The notes beneath the pieces were generated by a model. It saw nothing but the letters and a program-made list of their open reading frames with translations, searched no databases and was not told where the DNA came from. The position numbers were made by a program, and so were the translations under genes. A stretch of DNA of 64,000 nt from Longispora albida DSM 44784 (lineage in GTDB: Bacteria; Actinomycetota; Actinomycetes; Mycobacteriales; Micromonosporaceae), in NCBI RefSeq assembly GCF_000379825.1, contig NZ_KB903815.1, forward strand, positions 1 through 64,000. The letters run 5' to 3'. Position 1 is the first letter of the stretch; each line of letters opens with the position of its first letter. Positions 49,720 through 57,900 of the stretch are shown here, in pieces.

Positions 49720-50919
49720 ATGGACGCAAAGGAGTTCGGGGACCACGTCCGGCACCTTCGCCGCACCCGCGGCTACAGCCAGGCAGGCCTCGCAGCCAGG
49801 ATCGGCCGCTCTGAGTCCTGGGTTTCCCAGGTCGAGCGGGGAGTGTTCACAGTGGACAAGGTCACGGTGCTCACCGCGCTCGCCAAGGAGCTGGAGGTGA
49901 AGCCGGACCAGCTCGTCGACGGGCCGATGCTCCCGGCACTGGTCGAGGACGACGAGCTGCCGATCGCCGGGGTGCGCGAGCACTTCACGAGCGTCGCGGT
50001 CGCCCAGGAGACGTATCCGGGGACCGACGAGGACTACTTCCAGCTCCGCCAGGACGTCTGGGCCGCGTACCAGGCGTACCAGGCGGCCGAGTACGAGGAG
50101 CTGTGCGCGGCGCTGCCGGGCATCCTCCGGCTGGCCGACCGGATCCAGGGCCCCGGCTACATCCCGGCGTACGCGCTGGCCGCCAAGATGCTCGCGAAGC
50201 TGGGCGACACGAACACCTCCTACGTCGCCGCCGACCGGTGCGCCGTCGCTGCCTCCCGCATCCCGTCAGACAACGCCCGAGGCCTCGCCACGTACGAGGT
50301 GGCGCAGGCACTGTCCCGCCTCGGCCGGATCGAGGACGGCGAGCAGCTCGCCGTCGGCACGGCGGAGGAGCTGCAACGCCGCCCGTACCACCAGATCCGC
50401 TCGCTCGCCTCGGTCATCGGCTGCCTGTGGATCTCGGGTGCGCTGATGGCGGCCAAGCGCGGCGACCGCGGCGCCGCGTACCAGCGGCTCCGGCTGGCCA
50501 GCCGGATGGCGGACGTCGTCGGCCAGGACCTGAACCTGGCGTGGACGGAGTTCGGCCCGACCCGGGTGGCGCTGCACCGGGTCCGGGTCGCGGCCGAGCT
50601 GCAGGATCTCTCCGAGGCCACGCACGCTGCTGACCAGGTCCGGGTGCAGTCGCTGGCACCCGAGCTGCGCCGCCGCCGCGCTGACCTGCACCTGACCCTG
50701 GCGTGGGCGCACGCGACCCGGCGCAACGATCCGCAGGCCGTGCTCCAGCTCACCGAGGTGCACCGGGTCGCCCCGCAGCTCGTCAAGTACGAGGTGGGTA
50801 CCCGCCGTCTGATCAGGTCGCTGGTGGCGCGGGGCGGCACCGGCCCCTTCGTCCACGACCTGACCCGCGAGGTCAGCCTCACGTTCCCGGACAGGCTGGA
50901 AGGCGAAGTGGAGGAGTAG
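49720..50919 (+). CDS. XRE-family HTH regulator with TPR domain
   Basis: A 399-residue regulator. Residues 3-60 form a helix-turn-helix (LRRTRGYSQAGLAARIGRSE, then SWVSQVERG). Residues 90-380 are helical TPR-like repeats (YEELCAALPGILRLADR, and QRLRLASRMADVVGQDL). Such HTH-TPR regulators in actinomycetes often sense peptides or partner proteins. The ATG at 49720 has no clear Shine-Dalgarno. It converges with the TPR/Hsp90-like pair (5-nt gap), which makes a functional link possible but unproven. Confidence 0.82.
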   Translation: MDAKEFGDHVRHLRRTRGYSQAGLAARIGRSESWVSQVERGVFTVDKVTVLTALAKELEVKPDQLVDGPMLPALVEDDELPIAGVREHFTSVAVAQETYPGTDEDYFQLRQDVWAAYQAYQAAEYEELCAALPGILRLADRIQGPGYIPAYALAAKMLAKLGDTNTSYVAADRCAVAASRIPSDNARGLATYEVAQALSRLGRIEDGEQLAVGTAEELQRRPYHQIRSLASVIGCLWISGALMAAKRGDRGAAYQRLRLASRMADVVGQDLNLAWTEFGPTRVALHRVRVAAELQDLSEATHAADQVRVQSLAPELRRRRADLHLTLAWAHATRRNDPQAVLQLTEVHRVAPQLVKYEVGTRRLIRSLVARGGTGPFVHDLTREVSLTFPDRLEGEVEE

Positions 50920-50924
50920 CGCGG

Positions 50925-53135
50925 CTAGATCGCGCGGGTTTCGGCTTCGAGGCGGAGGGCAGCGGCTTCGGCGTGCTCGCCCTCGCCGTCGAGCAGCTCC
51001 GCCAGCAGCAGGAACGAGTCCACTGTGTGCGCTCCGGCACCGGCGGCGATCGTGGTCTCGATGGCCGCGCGGAGCAGGGCGATGGCCTCGGCGGTCTGGC
51101 CCTGCTTGGCGACGATCCGGGCGGCGAGCAGCTCGGCCAGGCCGGCCCGGACGGGGTCGCCGGCCTCCCGGTACAGGTCGGCGGCCTGGAAGGCCGGAGC
51201 GACGGCGTCGGAGTAGCGGCGCAGGGCGGCCAGGGACCGGGAGGTCACGTCGGCCAGCTCGGCGAGCAGCATCGGCTCGCCGGCCCGCTCGGCCTCCTCG
51301 CGGGCCTCCGCCAGGTCGCTCAGGCCCGCCGGGTCGCCGCTCTCGCACCGGGCCAGGCCGAGCGAGCGGCGGACCTGGGCGGTGGCGACCGGGTCGCGGG
51401 ACAGCTCGATCTGGGCCAGGGACTCGAGGTATGCGGCGATGGCCGGCTCGAACTTCTCGTCCTGGTGCCACAGCTCGGCGATCGTGAAGTGCACCCTGGC
51501 GGCCTCGGCGTGCGCGTCCGGAGCGTCGCCCAGTACCTCCAGGGCCTTGCCCCAGCAGGACAGTGCCGTGCGCCGGTCGCCGCGCTGGCGGATGGCCACC
51601 CCGAGCCAGTACCACGCCTCGCCGTGGATCTCGGCGATCTCGATGCTCTCGCCGTCGGAGCCGCCGAAGGCGTCCCCCAGCTCCTCGGTGAGCATCCGGA
51701 GCACGTCGCAGGCCTCGTCCGTCCGGTACGCGGCGATCAGCAGCGAGCCCAGCTTGCACCGCAGCGACCAGTGCGCGACGCGGTCCCACTCGGCGCGGTG
51801 CGTGCGGTCGATCGTCCAGCGGAGCCGCTCGGCAGCCGAGACGGGGTCGCCCATCTCCGCGAGGTACGTGACCTCCAGAGTGGACGCGTGCCCGACCCAG
51901 CCGGCCGAGCCGGGCAGCTCGGCGAAGTTGTGGGTGGCCTCGGCGGCGAGCTCCGCTGCCGGGGCCAGCTTGCCGGAGACCGCGAGGATCTGGGAGAGCA
52001 GGAGCTGGAGGCGCGGCCGGGTCGCCTTGCGCAGGTCCGGGCGGGCCAGTGTGGACTGGAGGACCTGCTCGGCAGCCGAGTACTCACCGGTGATGGTCAG
52101 CGCGTGCGCCAGTGCGTAGACGGCGCTGTCGGCCACGCGGTGGGCCCCGGCGGCGCGGGCGTGCTCCACGCCGGCCTTGAGCTCCGCGACGGCCTCCTCG
52201 GCCCGCAGGGCGTACAGGAGGACCTGGCCGAGCAGCAGGCGGGGCATGGCCCGCACGCGCAGCGGATTCTCCGGGCGGTCGTACTCCGTCACCAGCGTCT
52301 CGGCCAGCGCGACCTCGTCGCCGGTCAGGGGCTGCACGGCCAGCTGCGCGCTGCGTTCGAGCCAGCCAGCGTACGCCTCCTCGCCCAGGTCGCGCAGCAG
52401 GGCGACCCGCTCGGCGATCAGCGGCGGGATCTCGTCGCGCCGCTCCATCTCGCTGAGCAGGCGGACGCGGTAGCCGAGCAGTTCGGCTTTCAGTTCCGGG
52501 TCGGGGTCGAGGGCCAGTGCGTGCCCAGCAGCCTGGTACGCGGCCTCGTACTCGTGCAGCTCCGACAGCTCGTCGCACCGCTCCAGCCAGCCGTCGGCGG
52601 TGACCGGCAGGCCGAAGTGCAGCGGGCGCTCGGCCGGGCGGGCCGCGGGCAGCGTCGACAGCGGCACGTCATAGTGGACGGCGCGCAGCTCGCTGCGGGT
52701 GTGGCCGATCGCGGCCGAGACGCGGGACAGCAGCGGCTGCCCGGTCACGCCGAGCTGGAGCGCGAGGTCGACGGGCAGGCGCAGCGGCCGGTCGGTGTGC
52801 CCGGCGTCCACGGCCCGGCCCAGCACGACGCCGACGGCGTCCAGCTCCTCCGACATGTCGGCGAGGTGTTTCTCCACAAGGGACACTGCGCGGTCCAGGT
52901 TGCCGGTCAGGGCACAGAACAGCAGGTGCTGCGCCACGAGCGGCGGGTGCGGATCCTTGCGGAGCATCTTGTACCCGCGCAGGTGCGCCCGCCGGGCCTC
53001 GGCGAACCGCCCGGCCCTCAGGTACGGCAGGAGCAGGAAGGCGAGCGCGTGCGGGTCGTCCTCCCGGCCGGCGAACCGGGCCAGCAGCTCGGCGTCACTG
53101 CCGGTGCCCTCGGCACACGCCGCGCACTCAGCCAT
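50925..53135 (-). CDS. Large tetratricopeptide repeat protein, partner of the Hsp90-like protein
   Basis: A 736-residue soluble, almost wholly helical protein with at least a dozen TPR-like units (ALLLPYLRAGRFAEARRAH type, HEYEAAYQAAGHALALDPD, CWGKALEVLGDAPDAHAEAA). The N-terminus has a C-x-x-C (AECAACAEG). There is no signal or enzymatic domain. Its ATG overlaps the end of the Hsp90-like gene by 8 nt, so the two are translated together and probably interact, as TPR co-chaperones do with Hsp90 in eukaryotes (inference). Confidence 0.82.
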   Translation of the reverse strand: MAECAACAEGTGSDAELLARFAGREDDPHALAFLLLPYLRAGRFAEARRAHLRGYKMLRKDPHPPLVAQHLLFCALTGNLDRAVSLVEKHLADMSEELDAVGVVLGRAVDAGHTDRPLRLPVDLALQLGVTGQPLLSRVSAAIGHTRSELRAVHYDVPLSTLPAARPAERPLHFGLPVTADGWLERCDELSELHEYEAAYQAAGHALALDPDPELKAELLGYRVRLLSEMERRDEIPPLIAERVALLRDLGEEAYAGWLERSAQLAVQPLTGDEVALAETLVTEYDRPENPLRVRAMPRLLLGQVLLYALRAEEAVAELKAGVEHARAAGAHRVADSAVYALAHALTITGEYSAAEQVLQSTLARPDLRKATRPRLQLLLSQILAVSGKLAPAAELAAEATHNFAELPGSAGWVGHASTLEVTYLAEMGDPVSAAERLRWTIDRTHRAEWDRVAHWSLRCKLGSLLIAAYRTDEACDVLRMLTEELGDAFGGSDGESIEIAEIHGEAWYWLGVAIRQRGDRRTALSCWGKALEVLGDAPDAHAEAARVHFTIAELWHQDEKFEPAIAAYLESLAQIELSRDPVATAQVRRSLGLARCESGDPAGLSDLAEAREEAERAGEPMLLAELADVTSRSLAALRRYSDAVAPAFQAADLYREAGDPVRAGLAELLAARIVAKQGQTAEAIALLRAAIETTIAAGAGAHTVDSFLLLAELLDGEGEHAEAAALRLEAETRAI

Positions 53136-54633
53136 GATCCATCCCGGACAGATCCTCTTCGAGGGACGCGAGCTGGACGAGGTCGAGCATGGCCCCGCTC
53201 AGCAGGTCGGAGTCGACACCGCGCAGCGGATAGTGGCCGAGGAGGCGGGCCTGCGCGTGGAGGAGCTGCACAGTACGTGACAGTACGGTCTGATCCGTCA
53301 GTCGCGCCAGATGCTGCACGATCGGACTGCGGTAATTCAGGCAGAGTGTCCCTGAATCGCCCAGATAAATCACGGGCAGACTCGCCGGTTCGTAGGATTT
53401 CATCACGGTCACGGATCCGGTAGGAGCCAGCGCGAGATCGGCCACCCCGAGCAGCCGGGCGTGGGCGGCGCGGCTCGACAGCGGCGGGTCGTCGAGATCG
53501 TCCAGCACGTCGGCCGGATCGACCCGCTCCACGGTCACGCCCTCGTAGAGCGAGGGGACCATCTCCAGCAGCTTCACGTCGTGCAGGTGGCCGCCGTTGA
53601 CGAACGGGACGTTGCGGCCGGCGATCGGGGCCAGCTGCCGGTACACGTCGCGGGAGGCCGCGTAGCGCACGTGCCGCGTCCGGCTCAGCAGCTCGGTCAG
53701 CGTCAGGCGGCCGGCCGTGGTCTCCAGCGGCAGCCAGCGCACGATGATCCGGGCCAGCTCGGGATCGTGGGCAGCCTGCACCTTCAGCGCGAGGTGGTGC
53801 GCCGCCACGAACTGGTTGAGCCTGCGCGGCTGCCGGGAGGACAGCAGGAGCAGCCAGCTCCGCAGGCTGGCCGCGACGGCCTCCGGCGAGGGCATGCGCG
53901 CCACGTCGAGCACGCACCGGGCGAAGAACGCCCAGCCGGGGAGCAGGTCCTCGCCGGTGTCGTCGAGGCGCAGCCCCTCCCGGTACAGGATGTGGGCTGG
54001 CTTGTCGCGGGGTGGCGGTGAGGTGGGCAGGATGTAGGCCACGCCGTAGGTCTCGCCCTCGGCGTCCTTGAGCGGGAGCAGGTCGAGCGGCTCGGCACCC
54101 AGCAGGTCCAGGCCGAACTCCGCGACCTCGATCGCGTCCTCCGACTGCCAGACCGGCGTGCGGTTGACCGTCTCGACCCCGGTCTTGGTGACCACCTCGA
54201 CCGTGACGCCCATCATCTCGGCGTAGCGCCGGGTGAGGCTGAGCACGCTGTCGGTGTCGAGGAACTTCTCGTCCATCCGGCGGCGCAGCATGATCGTGGT
54301 CGCGTCGCCGCAGTCCTCGTGCTCGTTCGAGCTGTGCATGCCCGAGACCCGGCCGACCCAGCGCGTGGCGCCGGAGATGACGGTCACGGTGTCGCTGACC
54401 AGGAACCCGGCGAGCGGGCCGTCGTCGCTGCCCGTGATGGTGCCGTCCGGCACGCCGGTCTCGCCGTTGAACGTGAACAGGAACCGGCCGCGATTCAGAT
54501 CAGCGGGCAGAATCCGGATATGGTACGCGCTTCTGGACAGCGCAAACGTCAGCAAGGCCGGCAAAAAGGAACTCGGATCGGCATAGCGCGCGCCAAGGAT
54601 CCCACGCGGGTCCACCCTGAACGCCCTGGCCAC
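53128..54633 (-). CDS. Degenerate Hsp90-family (HtpG-like) protein
   Basis: A 501-residue protein related to actinobacterial Hsp90/HtpG. The middle domain is clear (about 195-400): YGVAYILPTSPPP, LLPGWAFFARCVLDV, NQFVAAHHLALKVQ, VRWLPLETTAGRLTLTELL, FVNGGHLHD. The N-terminal GHKL ATPase (1-165) is shrunken: the ELLQNAVDA helix with the magnesium-binding Asn is replaced by LPALLTFALSRS, and the DxGIG motif is missing. The middle-domain SREALYED-type loop is also deleted. It probably cannot hydrolyse ATP. The GTG at 54633 follows a perfect GAGGAGG Shine-Dalgarno. Coupled to the TPR gene downstream. Confidence 0.82.
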   Translation of the reverse strand: MARAFRVDPRGILGARYADPSSFLPALLTFALSRSAYHIRILPADLNRGRFLFTFNGETGVPDGTITGSDDGPLAGFLVSDTVTVISGATRWVGRVSGMHSSNEHEDCGDATTIMLRRRMDEKFLDTDSVLSLTRRYAEMMGVTVEVVTKTGVETVNRTPVWQSEDAIEVAEFGLDLLGAEPLDLLPLKDAEGETYGVAYILPTSPPPRDKPAHILYREGLRLDDTGEDLLPGWAFFARCVLDVARMPSPEAVAASLRSWLLLLSSRQPRRLNQFVAAHHLALKVQAAHDPELARIIVRWLPLETTAGRLTLTELLSRTRHVRYAASRDVYRQLAPIAGRNVPFVNGGHLHDVKLLEMVPSLYEGVTVERVDPADVLDDLDDPPLSSRAAHARLLGVADLALAPTGSVTVMKSYEPASLPVIYLGDSGTLCLNYRSPIVQHLARLTDQTVLSRTVQLLHAQARLLGHYPLRGVDSDLLSGAMLDLVQLASLEEDLSGMDHG

Positions 54634-54727
54634 CCGTGTCCTCCTCATTCGCGGCTAGACACCCAGCGTAGGCCCTGACCGCCAGCAGAGCACCCTCGCG
54701 GGTTCCGCCCAGCGCTTATCCGAACCC

Positions 54728-54737
54728 ATTGCGCAAT
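54728..54737. promoter_or_regulatory. ATTGCGCAAT palindrome upstream of the Hsp90-like gene
   Basis: A perfect 10-bp palindrome about 95 bp before the Hsp90-like start and just past the chitinase terminator; a candidate operator with no other support. Confidence 0.3.
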
Positions 54738-54759
54738 TGGTGAGCGGCCGTTGACAAAG

Positions 54760-54789
54760 GGCGCGCGACCGGTTTCCCGGCCGCGCGCC
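54760..54789 (-). terminator. Terminator of the glycoside operon
   Basis: GGCGCGCG (54760-54767) pairs with CGCGCGCC (54782-54789), and CCGG with CCGG inside; on the minus strand the loop is GAAA, and CTTTG follows. It lies 16 nt after the chitinase stop. Confidence 0.85.
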
Positions 54790-54805
54790 GCTGTCCTTCC
54801 CGGGT

Positions 54806-56215
54806 TCAGAGAATCTTCGCCATCTCGCTGAGCAGGGCGGAGTCCGGTGAGTCCTGGCTCAGCTCCCACGCCATCAGGCCGCGCAGGCCCAGTGCCCGGA
54901 CCAGCCCGGCCCGCAACCGGATCGACTCCGGATCGGTATACGTGATCAGCGTGGTGGTCGCCTCGGTGTAGGGCGACTTGCACGTACCGTCCGGATTGAA
55001 GGCCCCGCAGAGCTGGTGCTCGGCCGTCCCGTACAGCGAAGGCTCGCCGGTGAGCGGGTTGCGGCTCTTGGTGAGGCCGGGGATGCCGTTGGCGACGTCG
55101 CGGTACGCCGGGTTCGGTGTGGAGTCCCAGCGCAGCGTGTTCGGGTCGAGGCCCCGGCTGTCGTGCGGCTGGTACAGGCCGTTGGTGCGGAGGAACTGCA
55201 CGCCGTAGAACGGGACGCCGACGACGAGCTTGTCGGGCCGCACGCCGTGCGTGAGGTATTGGGCCACCGTGCCGACCGTGTTCCATGTGAGGTCGGAGGA
55301 GTTCGGGTCGCGCGGGTCCCAGCCGAAGGGCGAGGACGGGCCGGTGATCGTGTCGCCGCCGACCGTGTAGTCGTAGGTCATCACGTTGACCCAGTCCAGG
55401 ATCTTCGAGACCTTCGCCAGCTCGAAGTACTTGGTGGACTTGGTTGTGGCCGGCAGCGCCGCCGTCAGCAGGTAGTGCTTCTTGTCGGCCCTGCCCTGTG
55501 TGTCGAGCTGCCTGCGGAACTCCTCGAAGAGCAGCGTCGCGTTCCGCCGGTCCTCCGGGCGCGGGTCGACGTTGCCGCCCGCCACCGCCGTCGGGTACTC
55601 CCAGTCGATGTCGATTCCGTCAAACACGCCCCTGGCCGCGCCGGGTCCGCCCGCGTTCTCCGGCCAGCCGCCGGTCGGCAGGTCACCCTTGATGAACGTG
55701 TCCACACAGGACTTCACGAACGCCCTGCGGCGCTCGGGGGTGGCGGCGACCGTGGAGAACCAGGTCGACTTGGTCCAGCCGCCGAGCGAGATCTCGACCC
55801 TGAGGTGCGGGTACTTGGCCTTCAGTTTCCGGATCTGGTTGAAGTTGCCGTAGAGCCGCTGGTCGGGGTAGTTGTCGGCGACGCCGTCGACCGTGTTCTC
55901 CCCGGACCAGTAGACCTGCTGGTAGTCGGCCCACGGGTCGACCGGCGCGCAGCCGACGGCACCGGTGGCCCGGTCGAAGGTGGGATAGCCGAAGGCGTAC
56001 TGGATGACGTTCAGCTTGGTCGCCGGGATGTCCTTGACGAAGTACTGCCTGCCGTAGACGTCCCAGTCGGCGAAGTAGGCGGTGACGACCTTCTTCGGCA
56101 CGCCGCTCTGGTCTCCGGCGGACGCGGGGGCCGGGGCGCCCGGCAGGAGCGACACCAGCGCGGCGACCAGCGTCGTACCAGCCAGGGCCAGTGACCTTCT
56201 TCTCTTGGTTGGCAT
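54806..56215 (-). CDS. Secreted GH18 chitinase
   Basis: A 469-residue secreted glycoside hydrolase family 18 enzyme. A signal peptide (1-34: KRRR, hydrophobic core, ending APASA) is followed by the GH18 barrel with SLGGWTKS and the catalytic DGIDIDWEYP (Asp199, Asp202, Asp204, general acid Glu206), then MTYDY and a final GLMAWELSQDS. It should cut chitin or related beta-1,4-GlcNAc polymers; no chitin-binding domain is attached. The ATG at 56215 was chosen over the GTG at 56224. Last gene of a probable operon with GH38, the unknown protein and the sugar kinase; an inverted repeat lies just upstream. Confidence 0.9.
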   Translation of the reverse strand: MPTKRRRSLALAGTTLVAALVSLLPGAPAPASAGDQSGVPKKVVTAYFADWDVYGRQYFVKDIPATKLNVIQYAFGYPTFDRATGAVGCAPVDPWADYQQVYWSGENTVDGVADNYPDQRLYGNFNQIRKLKAKYPHLRVEISLGGWTKSTWFSTVAATPERRRAFVKSCVDTFIKGDLPTGGWPENAGGPGAARGVFDGIDIDWEYPTAVAGGNVDPRPEDRRNATLLFEEFRRQLDTQGRADKKHYLLTAALPATTKSTKYFELAKVSKILDWVNVMTYDYTVGGDTITGPSSPFGWDPRDPNSSDLTWNTVGTVAQYLTHGVRPDKLVVGVPFYGVQFLRTNGLYQPHDSRGLDPNTLRWDSTPNPAYRDVANGIPGLTKSRNPLTGEPSLYGTAEHQLCGAFNPDGTCKSPYTEATTTLITYTDPESIRLRAGLVRALGLRGLMAWELSQDSPDSALLSEMAKIL

Positions 56216-56250
56216 GGCCTCCACCCTGGCCGCCCCGCGACTCTACTGTC

Positions 56251-56266
56251 AATAGTCTTAACTATT
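56251..56266. promoter_or_regulatory. AATAGT-CTTA-ACTATT inverted repeat upstream of chitinase
   Basis: AATAGT (56251-56256) and ACTATT (56261-56266) are 6-bp perfect arms, in an AT-rich pocket overlapping the ROK kinase stop. The GTCT...AC core faintly resembles GntR/DasR-type sites (10 of 16 positions). TTGACA reads on the minus strand beside it, so a chitinase promoter with an operator is possible. Confidence 0.45.
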
Positions 56267-57157
56267 TAGCTGTGCCGATCCCTGGTACGCCAGGGCCGCC
56301 GCGCCGATCACGCCCGCGTCGGGCAGCGCGGCCGGCAGCACCTCCAGGCCCTGGAGGAAACCGAGCCCGGTGAGCTTGGCCAGCCACGACTGCAGCGGGT
56401 CGAAGAGCAGCGGCCCGGCAGCCGCGATGCCCCCGCCGATCACGATCCGGTCGAGGTCCACAATGGCCGCCGCGCTGAGGATGCCGGCCGCCAGCGCACG
56501 CGCCCCCCGGTCGAAGGCCGCGAGCGCCACCGGATGCCCTTCGCGGGCGGAGGTGGCGAGCTCACGCCCGCTTCGGCCTGACCAGCCCTGGCTGCTCGCC
56601 CAGCGGACCATCGAGGGGCCGGAGGCGTAGGCCTCGACGCAGTCCAGGCTGCCGCACGCGCACTCCACACCGTCCGCGGAGACGATCGCGTGCCCGATGT
56701 GCCCGGCGTTGCCGGACGGGCCGAGGACCACGCCCCCGTCGAGGATCAGGCCGCCGCCGACCCCGGTGGACACGACGATGCCGAGCAGGGCTGAACTGCC
56801 CCTGCCCGCGCCCAGCCAGTACTCGCCCAGGGCGAAACAGTGCCCGTCACCGGCCAGGACGACCTCGGCACCGCGCGCGGCCCGCAGCCGGTCGGTGAGC
56901 GGGAACTCGCGCCAGGCCGGGATGTTCAGCGGGCTCACCGTCCCCCGGAACGGATCGAGCGGCCCGGCCGACCCGATCCCGATCACCGGGGCCTCGAACG
57001 GCGCCAGCAGGTCGAGAACCGCGCCGAACACCTCCTCGGGATCCCGGGTGGCCGGCGTCGGGCAGGTGACTGCCGATCGCACGGTGCCGTCCCGTTCCAC
57101 CAGGCCGGCGGCCAGCTTCGTGCCGCCGATGTCCAGTGCCATCACCGCTTCGGTCAT
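56258..57157 (-). CDS. ROK family sugar kinase (glucokinase-like)
   Basis: A 299-residue kinase that phosphorylates glucose, mannose or GlcNAc-type sugars. ATP-binding ALDIGGTKLAAGLVE opens the protein; the substrate and zinc region GHIGHAIV...CACGSLDCVEAYAS carries the ROK CxCGxxxCxE motif, and VIGGGIAAAG closes it. No HTH domain is present, so it is an enzyme, not a NagC-type regulator. I use the ATG at 57157 rather than a TTG five codons earlier. In this operon it probably handles mannose or GlcNAc released by the GH38 and GH18 enzymes (inference). Confidence 0.9.
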   Translation of the reverse strand: MTEAVMALDIGGTKLAAGLVERDGTVRSAVTCPTPATRDPEEVFGAVLDLLAPFEAPVIGIGSAGPLDPFRGTVSPLNIPAWREFPLTDRLRAARGAEVVLAGDGHCFALGEYWLGAGRGSSALLGIVVSTGVGGGLILDGGVVLGPSGNAGHIGHAIVSADGVECACGSLDCVEAYASGPSMVRWASSQGWSGRSGRELATSAREGHPVALAAFDRGARALAAGILSAAAIVDLDRIVIGGGIAAAGPLLFDPLQSWLAKLTGLGFLQGLEVLPAALPDAGVIGAAALAYQGSAQLNS

Positions 57158-57183
57158 GTGTTCCGCTCTCAATGCAGTCAGTC

Positions 57184-57900
57184 TCAGTGCCTGTGGTGAT
57201 TGTCGGGCTGGCCCGGATCACCAGGATGCTCGCAGCCCGGTACGAGGACGAGCCGCGACGCGCGGGCCTGGTCCAGCCACAGGGCGAAGGCCTGGCGGCG
57301 GGCTGCTGCGAGCAGACGGTCCCGGATGGCTGGCCGGTGCGCGGTGGCGTCGGCGGGCTCGGCTGGCCGGTGGGCGGTCACGGTGAACTCGTGCAGGCCG
57401 AGCGCGTCGCGAGCTGTACCTCTGCCGCTCTGGACTTCCTCCGCGACGGCCTGCGGCAGCTCGGCCAGCCGGGCAGGCCCGAGTGTCCCCCACGGCCCCC
57501 CGTTGAGCCGGTGCCGCAGGGTCCACTGCTCGGGTGTGTCCTGTGCGGTGGCCGCCCAGTACCGGTCGACCTCGCTCTCCGGCACGGTCACCCCGGCTGT
57601 CCGCGCCACGAACGCCGCCCGGACGGCAGGGGAGCGCTCGTACGCCGCTGCCGTGATCGACCCGAAGTCCACCGCCCCGGCCTGGTCCAGCACCGGGGCC
57701 AGCGAGGCCAGGCTCAGGTCGGAGCCGGCGCACAGGGCCTCGGTGAGGAGTACCTGCGCCGTCCACCGCCGGAACTGCCTGCCCTCCGGGCTCTCCGGCA
57801 CCGGCAGGGCATGCGGCCGGGCGGCGCGCAGCTCGGCCAGCCGGACGTCGAGCAGCCTCACCGGGACGGGAGCGCCGTCCACGTAACCGATGACCGTCAT
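57184..57900 (-). CDS. Unrecognised protein coupled to the alpha-mannosidase
   Basis: A 238-residue soluble protein. It opens [20 protein letters not shown], has a helical block with [19 protein letters not shown], and a segment [20 protein letters not shown] that faintly recalls the linker of SurA/parvulin-type isomerases; no catalytic motif is clear. There is no signal peptide. Its ATG overlaps the GH38 stop by 4 nt, and the kinase starts 26 nt downstream, so it belongs to the glycoside operon. Function unknown. Confidence 0.6.
   Translation of the reverse strand: MTVIGYVDGAPVPVRLLDVRLAELRAARPHALPVPESPEGRQFRRWTAQVLLTEALCAGSDLSLASLAPVLDQAGAVDFGSITAAAYERSPAVRAAFVARTAGVTVPESEVDRYWAATAQDTPEQWTLRHRLNGGPWGTLGPARLAELPQAVAEEVQSGRGTARDALGLHEFTVTAHRPAEPADATAHRPAIRDRLLAAARRQAFALWLDQARASRLVLVPGCEHPGDPGQPDNHHRH

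Noticed and set aside
50703-53423. A 906-codon plus-strand frame over the TPR gene
   Set aside because: Low-complexity Gly/Gln/Arg translation, no start signal, and the minus strand has convincing TPR repeats.
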